Below are positions 1 to 7,518 of a DNA stretch of 64,000 nt, one piece after another (position 1 is the stretch's first letter; each line of letters opens with the position of its first letter). The notes below the pieces were generated by a model. That model was not told the origin of the DNA. It saw only the letters and a list, made by a program, of their open reading frames with translations, and did not search any database. The stretch comes from CAZCPB01 sp044223975. GTDB taxonomy: Bacteria; Planctomycetota; Phycisphaerae; Phycisphaerales; UBA1924. The stretch spans positions 248,001 to 312,000 of the forward strand of contig JBGALI010000001.1 of assembly GCA_044223975.1 (NCBI GenBank), written 5' to 3'. The translations under genes and the position numbers were made by a program.

Positions 1-1245
1 GAAGACATCGCGGCGTGATTCTGCGGGGCGGCCGGGCGCGGGTGGCGCCGTGTAATCCGGATCGCGCGTGAGCACGACGCAGGTGTTGGCGCCGCCGAAG
101 CCCAGGGACAGGTTCAGCGTGTTCTTGATTCTCGCGGGGCGCGGGCCGCCAGTATTCAGGAGGAGGTCGGGAAACTCGACGTTCCCCGGCGCGACGTTGG
201 CGGTGGGGGGAACTACCTGATGGTGAAGAGCATGAAGTGAGAGGATCAGTTCGGCGGCACCGGCGGCTCCCAGCGAATGGCCGAGATGGCTCTTGAATGC
301 GATCGTCGGGGCCGACGCCAGGCCGCGCCCGAACACTGCCCGGAGCGCGGCGAACTCTGACGCGTCGTTGTTGGGTGTGCCGGTGGCGTGCGCCGCGATG
401 AGGCCGATGTCGGTCGGCGGCAGGCCCGCGCGTTCCAACGCAGCGGCGATTGCGCGGGCAGCGCCGACACCTTCGGGATGCGGCTGCGTGAGGTGGTGCG
501 CGTCAGAGGATTCACCGAAGCCACGAACGTACCCGAGTGGGCGCGCGGACCGGGCTCGCGCGTGGTCGGCGCGCTCGAGCACCAGTGCCGCGTACGCCTC
601 CGACAGCTTCATGCCGTCGCGACCGGTGCAGAACGGACGGAGCGCCCCACGAGCGAGCAGTCGGAGGGAGCCGAACCCGCCCACGGCGTATTCGCACACG
701 GGGTCGTACCCCCCGGCGATCACGGCGTCGGCCAGTCCGGCCTCGAGCAGTGTCACGGCAAGAGCGACGCTGCCGAGGCCCGACGAGCACGCAGAGCAGT
801 TGCTGAGGACGGGGCCGCGGATGGCCAGGCCGTTGATCGCGTGCAGCACGACGGGCGCCGCCAGGAACGTGCCGAGGCGTGAGCGGTCCTGGGTGCGCAG
901 GTACTCGCCGGCGCGGCGGACGCCGTGCAGCGTGGTGCCCAGGATGACGGCGGTGCGCTCGGGTGCGGGCGCGCGATCCCGGCCGAAGCCCGCCCGGGCC
1001 ATCGCCGAATCGATCGCGTGGCGCAGGAGGCGGGTCTCGCGAACCTCGCCGGGAAGCGTGGCCGGGGGTGGTTCGGGCGCCTCTCCCCCGGTTCGGTCCG
1101 GCGGCAGGGCGCACTCGCAGAGCGTGAACGGTCGCATCGCGTCGCGGCGCTCGTTCACGGCGCTCCACGCGTCATCAGCGTCGAGTCCGAGGCACGACAC
1201 CAGGCCCACGCCGGTGATCGCGATTTCACAGGTGGGGGCCGTCAT
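1..1245 (-). CDS. Beta-ketoacyl-ACP synthase (KAS I/II type), 3' end beyond window
   Basis: Condensing enzyme joining an acyl or malonyl unit to ACP. The frame is open from the ATG at 1245 to the window edge (415 codons, no stop), so the C-terminus is missing, although the fold is essentially complete because FabF-type proteins are about 410 residues. Seen: active-site Cys153 in NCSACSSG, His286 in AHATGT, Lys318 and His323 in KSHLGHS, and the closing glycine motif LGFGGANT near 381-388. The ATG overlaps the TGA of the upstream acyltransferase (ATGA), so it is the fifth gene of a coupled operon with ACP, dehydratase, LolA-like protein and acyltransferase. That company suggests a dedicated lipid or polyene pathway rather than housekeeping FabF. 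Substrate is not deducible. Confidence 0.9.
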   Translation of the reverse strand, partial: MTAPTCEIAITGVGLVSCLGLDADDAWSAVNERRDAMRPFTLCECALPPDRTGGEAPEPPPATLPGEVRETRLLRHAIDSAMARAGFGRDRAPAPERTAVILGTTLHGVRRAGEYLRTQDRSRLGTFLAAPVVLHAINGLAIRGPVLSNCSACSSGLGSVALAVTLLEAGLADAVIAGGYDPVCEYAVGGFGSLRLLARGALRPFCTGRDGMKLSEAYAALVLERADHARARSARPLGYVRGFGESSDAHHLTQPHPEGVGAARAIAAALERAGLPPTDIGLIAAHATGTPNNDASEFAALRAVFGRGLASAPTIAFKSHLGHSLGAAGAAELILSLHALHHQVVPPTANVAPGNVEFPDLLLNTGGPRPARIKNTLNLSLGFGGANTCVVLTRDPDYTAPPAPGRPAESRRDVF

Positions 1246-2276
1246 CGGGAGTTCGGTGCGGGAGTTCCGGCCGATCGATCGGTGTCCTCCAGGAACGCCG
1301 GGTTGATCGTCAGCCACTGTTCGGGAAACCGGGCGACGTAGCTCTCGATAACCCTGGCGAGCGACGTCGTGGCGGGGTGGATGCCGCCTTCGTCGGGGTC
1401 ACCCGGATCAACGATGATCGCCGGCTCCATGTAGATGCGAACGCGGCCGGGCGCGCTGCGGACAGCGAAGACCGGGACGAGGGGCGCGCCCGTGGTCAGG
1501 GCCAGCTTCACGGGTCCCACCGGCACCGCCATGTGGCCGTGGCAGAACGGGACCGCCACGCCGCGGTGGCCGGGGAGCACCCGGTCGGCCTGCAGGAGCA
1601 CGACCTCGTTGCGGGCTAGCGCTTCGCGGAGCCTCAGCCATACCGCGAAGCCGTCCTCGATGGGCTGCTCCGTGACGCCCAGACGCCGGCGTTGATGCGA
1701 GCGCAGCCGCTCGAATTCGGCCACCTCGTCGCGCCGGAAGACCACGTGCACGTGCGGCTCGCGCGACTTGAGAGCCGCGACGCCGGACTCGAAGGACCCC
1801 AGGTGCGCGGTCACGACGATCGCTCCGCGTCCGAGCGCGCGTGCGCGGTCGTAGTGCTCCTTCCCTTCGACGCCGTCGACGTCGGCGGTGAGTTCGTGAA
1901 TGCTCCGAGCCTGGTTGCGGCCCATCTCGAAGATGAACTCGTAGAAGTTTGCGACGACTCCCATTCCCATCGCGCGGCGTTGTTGGTCGGTGGAATCCGG
2001 GCCCAGCAGCCAGCGGGCGTTTGCCAGCGTGCCGGTGCGCATGGCGCGGCTGGTCCGCCACGCCCAGCGCACGTACCAGGGCTTGGTGGTGCGGGCGTAC
2101 CACGGCCAGTGCTGGGCGCTCCACATGAGGTGGGCGACCCACCACCGGGCAAAGATCCAGCGGAGCCACCCGAAACTTCCGCCCCCGGCGCGGAGCGTGC
2201 CGGGCTCCGGGGGCTTGGCGCTGAGCGCGGCGCTGCGCGTCTGCGCATTCACTTGAGCGTTGTGGACGCGTGTCAC
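1242..2276 (-). CDS. LpxL/HtrB-like lysophospholipid acyltransferase
   Basis: Membrane-associated acyltransferase of the lipid A biosynthesis family (344 aa), expected to move an acyl chain from ACP to a lipid or glycan acceptor. The catalytic HX4E motif is His158-Glu163 in TAHLGSFES, within a core typical of the family. The N-terminal 90 residues are rich in Trp and Arg with an amphipathic, membrane-binding look. The start is GTG at 2276, overlapping the LolA-like stop (GTGA), and its own stop overlaps the ketosynthase ATG. Next to a private ACP and ketosynthase it probably attaches the product of this operon to a membrane anchor, as proposed for acyltransferases in aryl-polyene clusters; that role is inference. 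Confidence 0.85.
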   Translation of the reverse strand: MTRVHNAQVNAQTRSAALSAKPPEPGTLRAGGGSFGWLRWIFARWWVAHLMWSAQHWPWYARTTKPWYVRWAWRTSRAMRTGTLANARWLLGPDSTDQQRRAMGMGVVANFYEFIFEMGRNQARSIHELTADVDGVEGKEHYDRARALGRGAIVVTAHLGSFESGVAALKSREPHVHVVFRRDEVAEFERLRSHQRRRLGVTEQPIEDGFAVWLRLREALARNEVVLLQADRVLPGHRGVAVPFCHGHMAVPVGPVKLALTTGAPLVPVFAVRSAPGRVRIYMEPAIIVDPGDPDEGGIHPATTSLARVIESYVARFPEQWLTINPAFLEDTDRSAGTPAPNSR

Positions 2277-3043
2277 CTGGGCTGCTCCGCGGGCTTATCG
2301 GGGGGAGGCGGGACGCGGAGGCCTTCCAGTGGTTTCGAAATGCGCGTGCCTTCCGGAACTCCTAGATCGAGGTCGCGGTCGGAGACGCCCTGGTTGACAC
2401 GAGCGTCGGAGAACGTGATGACGGTCTCTTCGCCGTCGATGTCGGTCATGTCGATCTCTGCCGCGAGGCCGGTGGAGCGGTCGATGGTGACTCGCACCGA
2501 TCTGATGCGAGCGCGAAGTTCTTCGCCCCGCGGGGAAAGGTCGATCGAGAGCAGGCGGGCCGGATCAGCGGGCTGGCGGGGAGATCGCGAGATCTCGAAC
2601 TGCTCGTTCACCGCCTCGAGGCGCGGGAGGGGGGTGGTCGCCACGCGGCGCAGCGCGTCGTCGAGATCGTACACCTCGAGCACACGCTGCTCGGGGTAGA
2701 AGATGGAGAGCCTGGTGCTCTCGAGGAGCATCGCGGTGGGGTGAGGCGAGGAGGTGTTCCACAGCACGCGCGAGCCCTTTACCCGGACGGTGCCTTTCGA
2801 CACGAGCGGCTTCTTAAGGAGCACGGATTTCTTGGCCTGCTCGAACGAAGCGGTCAGGTCGGTGATCGTCGCGGCGTGGGCGTCGATCTGGCGCAGCTCG
2901 GCGGCGAGCGCGGCGTCCGTGATTATGGGGGCCGGGGACGCGGGCGGGGTTGCGGCCGGTGGGGTGGACGGTTGCGCTGGGGCCAGCGACGCGGCCAGGA
3001 CACAGGTCAGGAGCGGCGCGGCCGCCAGCCGGTTGCGGTTCAC
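2273..3043 (-). CDS. LolA-like outer-membrane lipoprotein carrier
   Basis: Exported protein of 256 aa with an N-terminal signal sequence (about residues 1-24, ending near APAQ), a Pro/Ala-rich linker and a LolA-type beta-barrel domain. The region around residues 50-130 (ITDLTASFEQAKK, then the FYPEQRVLEVYD strand) resembles LolA-fold proteins that carry hydrophobic molecules through the periplasm. The start is GTG at 3043, overlapping the dehydratase TGA by four bases, which fixes it. A LolA-like gene between an ACP/dehydratase pair and an acyltransferase/ketosynthase pair is typical of aryl-polyene and related clusters, where it is thought to help deliver the lipid to the outer membrane. True lipoprotein-sorting LolA is usually elsewhere, so this is probably a paralogue. 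Confidence 0.75.
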   Translation of the reverse strand: MNRNRLAAAPLLTCVLAASLAPAQPSTPPAATPPASPAPIITDAALAAELRQIDAHAATITDLTASFEQAKKSVLLKKPLVSKGTVRVKGSRVLWNTSSPHPTAMLLESTRLSIFYPEQRVLEVYDLDDALRRVATTPLPRLEAVNEQFEISRSPRQPADPARLLSIDLSPRGEELRARIRSVRVTIDRSTGLAAEIDMTDIDGEETVITFSDARVNQGVSDRDLDLGVPEGTRISKPLEGLRVPPPPDKPAEQPR

Positions 3044-3498
3044 GGCTCGCCCCTCGTCGGATCGGTCGTCGGCACCACCGTCAGGGTCAGGGTTCCGCGC
3101 GCCGCACGTCCTTCCCCGACGCTGGCTTTGACCTCGAACTGAAGGAGAGAGCCGAACCGGCGGAGCAGCGCCGACCGCAGGACGATGTCTGCGGGCGGCA
3201 CGATGGCGGAATCGAACCGCACGTCCATGTGCGCCAGCCGTGCACCGCCGCGCTCGGCGCCGAGAAGGCCGGAGAGCTGTGCCAGAGCCTCGCCCAGGAG
3301 CACGCCCGGAACGACCGGGGCGCCGGGGAAGTGGCCTTTGAAGAACGGTTCGGAGCCCTCGACCCTCCACACCCCCTCGGCCCGCACGCCGGGCTCCAGC
3401 GCGACGACGCGTGTGATGTAGCGGAACTCCGGGCCGTGCGGCAGGCGGTGCAGGATGTTGTCTTCGATTTCGGGCACGCGGTTTCCCAGCACGGTCAT
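3040..3498 (-). CDS. FabZ-like 3-hydroxyacyl-ACP dehydratase (hotdog fold)
   Basis: Dehydratase of 152 aa acting on 3-hydroxyacyl-ACP to give the 2-enoyl-ACP. The FabZ/FabA signature is clear: His56 in GHFPGAPVVPGV and Glu70 in LGEALAQLSG, the two catalytic residues. The ATG at 3498 overlaps the ACP stop codon (ATGA) and the TGA overlaps the LolA-like GTG. With the ketosynthase and ACP it supplies two steps of an elongation cycle; no ketoreductase is visible inside the window, so that step is outside or borrowed from primary metabolism. Confidence 0.88.
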   Translation of the reverse strand: MTVLGNRVPEIEDNILHRLPHGPEFRYITRVVALEPGVRAEGVWRVEGSEPFFKGHFPGAPVVPGVLLGEALAQLSGLLGAERGGARLAHMDVRFDSAIVPPADIVLRSALLRRFGSLLQFEVKASVGEGRAARGTLTLTVVPTTDPTRGEP

Positions 3499-3767
3499 CC
3501 CGCGGCACGGGCTTCGTCGATAAAGCGGGCCAGCGTGGCGAGCGTCCTGAACGCGTCGCGCCCGATCGAGCCTTCCGTGACGCGGATGCCGAATTCCTTC
3601 TCGATGCTGGTTACCAGCATGAGCATGTCGAGAGAATCGAGATCGAACTCGCCGCCGATCAGGGGAAGTTCGTCGGGGAGTTCCGAGCCTGGGCCCAGTT
3701 TGAGATCGCGGCGCATGATGGTGCGCACACGGTCGATGGTCGACGGATTGGCGACGGCGTCGGACAT
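3495..3767 (-). CDS. Acyl carrier protein
   Basis: Small acidic carrier protein of 90 aa. Ser45 in FDLDSLDM is the 4'-phosphopantetheine attachment site. Surrounding helices match the ACP fold. The ATG at 3767 is chosen because the protein then begins just before the first ACP helix; an in-frame start further upstream adds only low-complexity residues. First gene of the five-gene coupled operon. The divergence from housekeeping AcpP and the neighbours point to a specialised pathway. Confidence 0.88.
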   Translation of the reverse strand: MSDAVANPSTIDRVRTIMRRDLKLGPGSELPDELPLIGGEFDLDSLDMLMLVTSIEKEFGIRVTEGSIGRDAFRTLATLARFIDEARAAG

Positions 3768-3784
3768 CCCGGGATTCTCCCCCG

Positions 3785-3803
3785 CCCTCACGTGAGGTGA
3801 GGG
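3785..3803. promoter_or_regulatory. Palindrome in the leader of the ACP operon
   Basis: A perfect 12-bp palindrome CCTCACGTGAGG (3786-3797) overlaps a hairpin with arms CCCTCAC and GTGAGGG (3785-3791, 3797-3803). It lies between a -10-like TATCAT (3811-3816, minus strand) and the ACP start codon, where a repressor or an RNA structure would act. Factor unknown. Confidence 0.4.
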
Positions 3804-3810
3804 GCACGGG

Positions 3811-3816
3811 ATGATA
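3811..3816 (-). promoter_or_regulatory. Putative -10 element of the ACP operon
   Basis: TATCAT preceded by CCG on the minus strand, matching the GGTA-type -10 seen before other genes here. Predicted transcription start near 3804, leaving a leader of about 37 nt that contains the palindrome at 3786-3797. Confidence 0.35.
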
Positions 3817-3863
3817 CGGGGATTCAGCCCGCTTCGGAAGTCCCGCCCAAGCAAGCGGGGCCA

Positions 3864-4961
3864 TCACGGTGCGGCGCCGAAGGGGAGCGAGCTTCGAGCG
3901 GTGAGCCACGCGTAGGTGTCCAGGACGGCCTGGACGTAGCGCGCGGCCGGGCGCTCGTCGCGGACAAATTCCCACGCCCCGCGGGCAAGCCGCCGCGAGG
4001 CGTCACGATCCCCCAGGGTGCTGGACAGGGCCTCGGTCCACGCGGCGGCGGTCGAGCCGCGGACCACGCGGCACGTCCGCCCTTCTTGCAGGATCGACAC
4101 GTTGGGGTCCGCCGCGGCAAGGACGACCATGCCCGAGCCCATGGCGTCGAGAAGGATGCTGCGCTGTTCCCCGGCGTGCTCGGGGTGAATGAGCACGTCC
4201 CCCTGGAGGAGCAGGTCGCGGCGTCCTTCGAGCTCGTCGATGAGAGAGAGGCGGTCGAGAAGGCCAAGGCGCTCGGCGACGGCCCACACGCCAGCTCGCC
4301 GCGCCGCGCGGGCATCGAAAAAGGCGATGAACTCCGCGCCGGAGCGGCGTGCGGCTGCGAGCGATTCGAGCACGGAGTGCATCGCGGTCGAATCGCGCCC
4401 GCCACCGATCACCATGATGCCGGGGAGGCGGTCCTCGGCGAAAATCCTGCGACAAACGCTCGCGACGTGGACACCCCACGGTGCGGTGCGGATCGTGGGA
4501 GCCCCGGCGTTGCGGAGGGCTCGCTCGATCGCCGGATCGGGCGCGAGGAAGACAGCGTCCCGCGCGCGGGCCCACGGCGCGTGCCCGGCGCGCGGAGCGA
4601 GGCCGACGCGCCACACCTCGAGCGCGACGGCGGCGCCGGTTCGGGACGCGAGCAGGTGCGCCAGCCTCCAGCACGAGCCCCCGAAAACGTGGATCAGGTC
4701 CAGGGGCTGGGCCGTGTCGCCGGCGAGGGCGTCGAGCTCCTGGGCGAGGCGTCGAGCGCGAAGCCTGTCACCGAAAGGGAGCGGCTCGGCGTTGTAGGTG
4801 ACCGTCTGAGAAAACAGCTCGACCTGCGTGGCCGAACTGGCGTTCTCCGGCACGGCGTGGACGACGCGGATTCCTTCGTCGGCCAGCCCGACCTCGAGGC
4901 GCGACATCATCACGCGCTCGCGCGAGGCAAAGACTTCATCGGCCAGTACGAGCACACGCAC
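3864..4961 (-). CDS. Glycosyltransferase, GT-B fold (GT4/GT1-like)
   Basis: Cytoplasmic glycosyltransferase of 365 aa. The N-terminus (MRVLVLADEV, then LIHVFGG near residue 90) is the first Rossmann domain of a GT-B enzyme. The second domain shows ADRLGLL-like segments, a PEHAGEQRS loop near 265 and LLDAMGSGMVVLA, the position where GT4 enzymes carry the donor-binding EX7E-type segment, here divergent. No signal peptide. It lies 97 bp upstream of the ACP operon on the same strand, so it could belong to the same pathway; glycosyltransferases occur in polyene-lipid clusters. Donor and acceptor unknown. Confidence 0.75.
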   Translation of the reverse strand: MRVLVLADEVFASRERVMMSRLEVGLADEGIRVVHAVPENASSATQVELFSQTVTYNAEPLPFGDRLRARRLAQELDALAGDTAQPLDLIHVFGGSCWRLAHLLASRTGAAVALEVWRVGLAPRAGHAPWARARDAVFLAPDPAIERALRNAGAPTIRTAPWGVHVASVCRRIFAEDRLPGIMVIGGGRDSTAMHSVLESLAAARRSGAEFIAFFDARAARRAGVWAVAERLGLLDRLSLIDELEGRRDLLLQGDVLIHPEHAGEQRSILLDAMGSGMVVLAAADPNVSILQEGRTCRVVRGSTAAAWTEALSSTLGDRDASRRLARGAWEFVRDERPAARYVQAVLDTYAWLTARSSLPFGAAP

Positions 4962-5000
4962 GGGAAAGCTCCGGTCGATGCGGGGCGCGGGCTCGGCGGC

Positions 5001-6110
5001 TTACACGGCTGCCGCGGTCGCCCGTTCCTTCATTCGGCGAACGGGGACGTCCGGCTCTCGTTGCGGGAGGGAAAGTGCTTCGGGCGTGGCCCAGGTCCGG
5101 AGCCAGCGGTGGTCTGACGCTTCGACCAGAACGGACGCATTCCCGTGCTGGGGAAGGCCCGATGGCGGGGGATGGTCGGGCCACCACGGGCGCAGGGCAG
5201 GACCGGACCGGAGCAGGGCCGGGACGGGCGCCGGATTGTCGATCATCTCGCGCACCGTGATGAGCCGGAGTTGGTGGCAGCCGGGGGTGGGGCGGCAGGC
5301 CAGCAAGCCCCGGGTGTAGGGGTGGAGGGGTGAGGCGAGCACTTCGCGCGTGGGCCCGTACTCGACGACCCGCCCGGCGTACATGACGCAGAGCACCTCG
5401 GCCCGCCGCGCGACCACGCCCAGGTCGTGGGTGATCAGCACGACCCCCATCTCGCGGTGGCGTCGCGCGCCGTCGATGAGGTCGAGGATCTGGGCCTGCG
5501 AAGTGACGTCGAGGGCGGTGGTGGGCTCGTCGGCCAGCAGGACGCGCGGGCGGCATGCCAGGGCCATCGCGATCATGACGCGCTGACGCATCCCGCCGGA
5601 GAATTCGTGCGGGTACGCACGCACGCGGGCGGGCGCATCGGAGATCCCGACCTCAACGAGGGCGGCGACGGCGCGATCGCGGGCCTCCCGCCGACTGACT
5701 GCCGAGTGGATCTCCACGGCCTCGGCGACCTGATCTCCGACGGTCAGGAGCGGGTTGAGGGAGGTCATCGGTTCCTGAAAGACCATCGCGATTTCCCCGC
5801 CGCGGACGCGACGGAGTTGCGGCGGGGCGAGGCTGAACAGGTCGCGATCGGTGCCGTCGCGCGACGCGAGGGTGGCGCCGCCCGCCTCGATCCTTGCGGG
5901 CGGTTCGGGGAGAAGGCGAAGGATGCTGAGGGCGGTGACCGACTTTCCGGAGCCGGATTCTCCGACAATGGCGAGCGTCTGATCGGGGTAGAGCGTGAAG
6001 CTGACGCCCTCGACGGCCCGTGCCGGCTCCGCGTTCTCCCGGGCGAAGCTAACGGTCAGGCCTCGCACCGTCAGGAGCGGCCGGTCGGAGTCGCTGGGCA
6101 AGGCGTTCAT
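5001..6110 (-). CDS. Peptide/nickel-type ABC transporter ATP-binding protein (OppD/DppD-like)
   Basis: ATPase subunit of 369 aa powering import of oligopeptides or similar solutes. Seen: Walker A GESGSGKS (50-57), Q-loop in MVFQEPMTSLNP, signature SGGMRQRV, Walker B VLLADEPTTALD, H-loop in VLITHDLGVV and the HPYTRGLLAC segment of the OppD/OppF C-terminal domain. The ATG at 6110 overlaps the permease stop (ATGA), so the pair is coupled. A conventional system has two ATPases (OppD, OppF), two permeases (OppB, OppC) and a binding protein; only one of each core subunit is encoded here. Confidence 0.88.
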   Translation of the reverse strand: MNALPSDSDRPLLTVRGLTVSFARENAEPARAVEGVSFTLYPDQTLAIVGESGSGKSVTALSILRLLPEPPARIEAGGATLASRDGTDRDLFSLAPPQLRRVRGGEIAMVFQEPMTSLNPLLTVGDQVAEAVEIHSAVSRREARDRAVAALVEVGISDAPARVRAYPHEFSGGMRQRVMIAMALACRPRVLLADEPTTALDVTSQAQILDLIDGARRHREMGVVLITHDLGVVARRAEVLCVMYAGRVVEYGPTREVLASPLHPYTRGLLACRPTPGCHQLRLITVREMIDNPAPVPALLRSGPALRPWWPDHPPPSGLPQHGNASVLVEASDHRWLRTWATPEALSLPQREPDVPVRRMKERATAAAV

Positions 6111-7453
6111 CGCGCGGTTCTCCTCGGATCGAGGGATTCGCGCAGCGCCTCGCCGACGAAGTTCAGCGCCACCAGCGTGGCGGCTAGCAGCACGCACGGG
6201 AACAGCAACAGCCACCAGTTCGATTCGTAGGGGTTCAACTCGCTCAGTCCGCCCGCCGCCAGGTTGCCCCAGCTCGGGAGCGGTGGCTTTACACCGATGC
6301 CCAGGAAGCTCAGGAACGACTCCTGCAGGATCGCCTGCGGCACGGTCAGCGTGGCGTACACGATGATCGGACCCGAAAGGTTCGGGAGCAGGTGGCGGAC
6401 GAACAGGCGCACCGGTCCGACGCCGATCGCGCGTGCCGATTCGACGAACGCCTGGGCTTTCAGGCTCTGCACCTGTGCGCGGACGATCCTTGCCATGGTG
6501 AGCCAGCTCACGCCGCCGATCGCGACCAGCAGCGTGAACAGGTCGATGCCGCGCCGGGTGGATTCGGACATTTGACGGGCCGGGAACCGCTCGGCGGCCT
6601 GCCCTTCAAGGCGGGCAAGAAGCGATGGGTTCGCCCGAAGGTACGCGTCGACGTCGGAGCGATTGGCGGTGCGTCCCTCTTCGCGCGACTCGGCAAGGGC
6701 CGTGTCGGCGATCCACGCCCGCCGCTGGCGCGTGCGCGCGGTGTACTCCTCGACCAGGGCGTCGCCCGCGACGGCGATGAGCACGACCAGAAGCACGTAC
6801 GGCAGCCCGTAGAGCACGTCGACGGTGCGCATCATCACCGCGTCCGTCCGTCCGCCCGCGTACCCGGACACCGCGCCGTAGATCGTTCCGATGATCACGC
6901 TGAGTGCCGCCGCAGCAATCCCCACCAGCAGCGAGATTCCGCCGCCGGTGAGGCAGCGGTAGAGCAGGCTGCGGCCGAGCGTGTCCGTGCCCAGCAGGTA
7001 TCGGAGTGGGAATTGCGAAACCGGGGAGGCCTCGCGCATCGCATGGGCGACCGGCCCCGACGTGGTCGAACTCGCCTCCGCGCTGGTGATGTGCGCGGCG
7101 GCGGCGATGGAGGCGACGGCATCCTCGGGCACCAATGCGTTTATGCGGCGCTGGACAGCGGGCTCGGTCGGCCAGAACGTCGGGGGCAATCTCCCCGCGC
7201 GAGGCGATCCGGCGTTGTACCTCGGCGTTTGGCCGGCTCGGTCGGCGGCCCCGGTGGCCCGTGGATCCTCCGGGGACAAATCCCAGGGGAGAGAGCCGAG
7301 GCACACGATCAGCATGAACACCAGGAAAATCGCGCCCACGGCTCCTGCGGGACTCCGCCTGGCCCACTGCGGGCAGAGTCCGCGCCCCGCGACAGGCGTG
7401 GAGGGACCGCCCGTCGGTTCGTCGGAGTTGCTGCTGGGCGGTGTGGGTGGCAC
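6107..7453 (-). CDS. OppC/DppC-like ABC transporter permease with extra loops
   Basis: Inner-membrane permease of 448 aa, about 150 longer than the usual OppC of roughly 300. TM1 is at about 36-53; a long extracytoplasmic stretch (55-150) precedes the LLGTDTLGRSLLYR motif (153-166). The cytoplasmic EAA loop (ESARAIGVGPVRLFVRHLLP, 338-357) contacts the ATPase. A hydrophilic insertion at about 231-300, between membrane segments, is rich in Arg, Glu and Ala and is absent from typical OppC. It is the first gene of the pair and is divergent from the gene at 7519, so no OppB or binding protein precedes it. These may be encoded elsewhere. Confidence 0.85.
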   Translation of the reverse strand: MPPTPPSSNSDEPTGGPSTPVAGRGLCPQWARRSPAGAVGAIFLVFMLIVCLGSLPWDLSPEDPRATGAADRAGQTPRYNAGSPRAGRLPPTFWPTEPAVQRRINALVPEDAVASIAAAAHITSAEASSTTSGPVAHAMREASPVSQFPLRYLLGTDTLGRSLLYRCLTGGGISLLVGIAAAALSVIIGTIYGAVSGYAGGRTDAVMMRTVDVLYGLPYVLLVVLIAVAGDALVEEYTARTRQRRAWIADTALAESREEGRTANRSDVDAYLRANPSLLARLEGQAAERFPARQMSESTRRGIDLFTLLVAIGGVSWLTMARIVRAQVQSLKAQAFVESARAIGVGPVRLFVRHLLPNLSGPIIVYATLTVPQAILQESFLSFLGIGVKPPLPSWGNLAAGGLSELNPYESNWWLLLFPCVLLAATLVALNFVGEALRESLDPRRTAR

Positions 7454-7518
7454 GAGGTGTCGTGGGGGGAACCGGGAGCGGCTTGCCGTGGGGGGAGGAT
7501 TGAGCCATAGTACCGACT

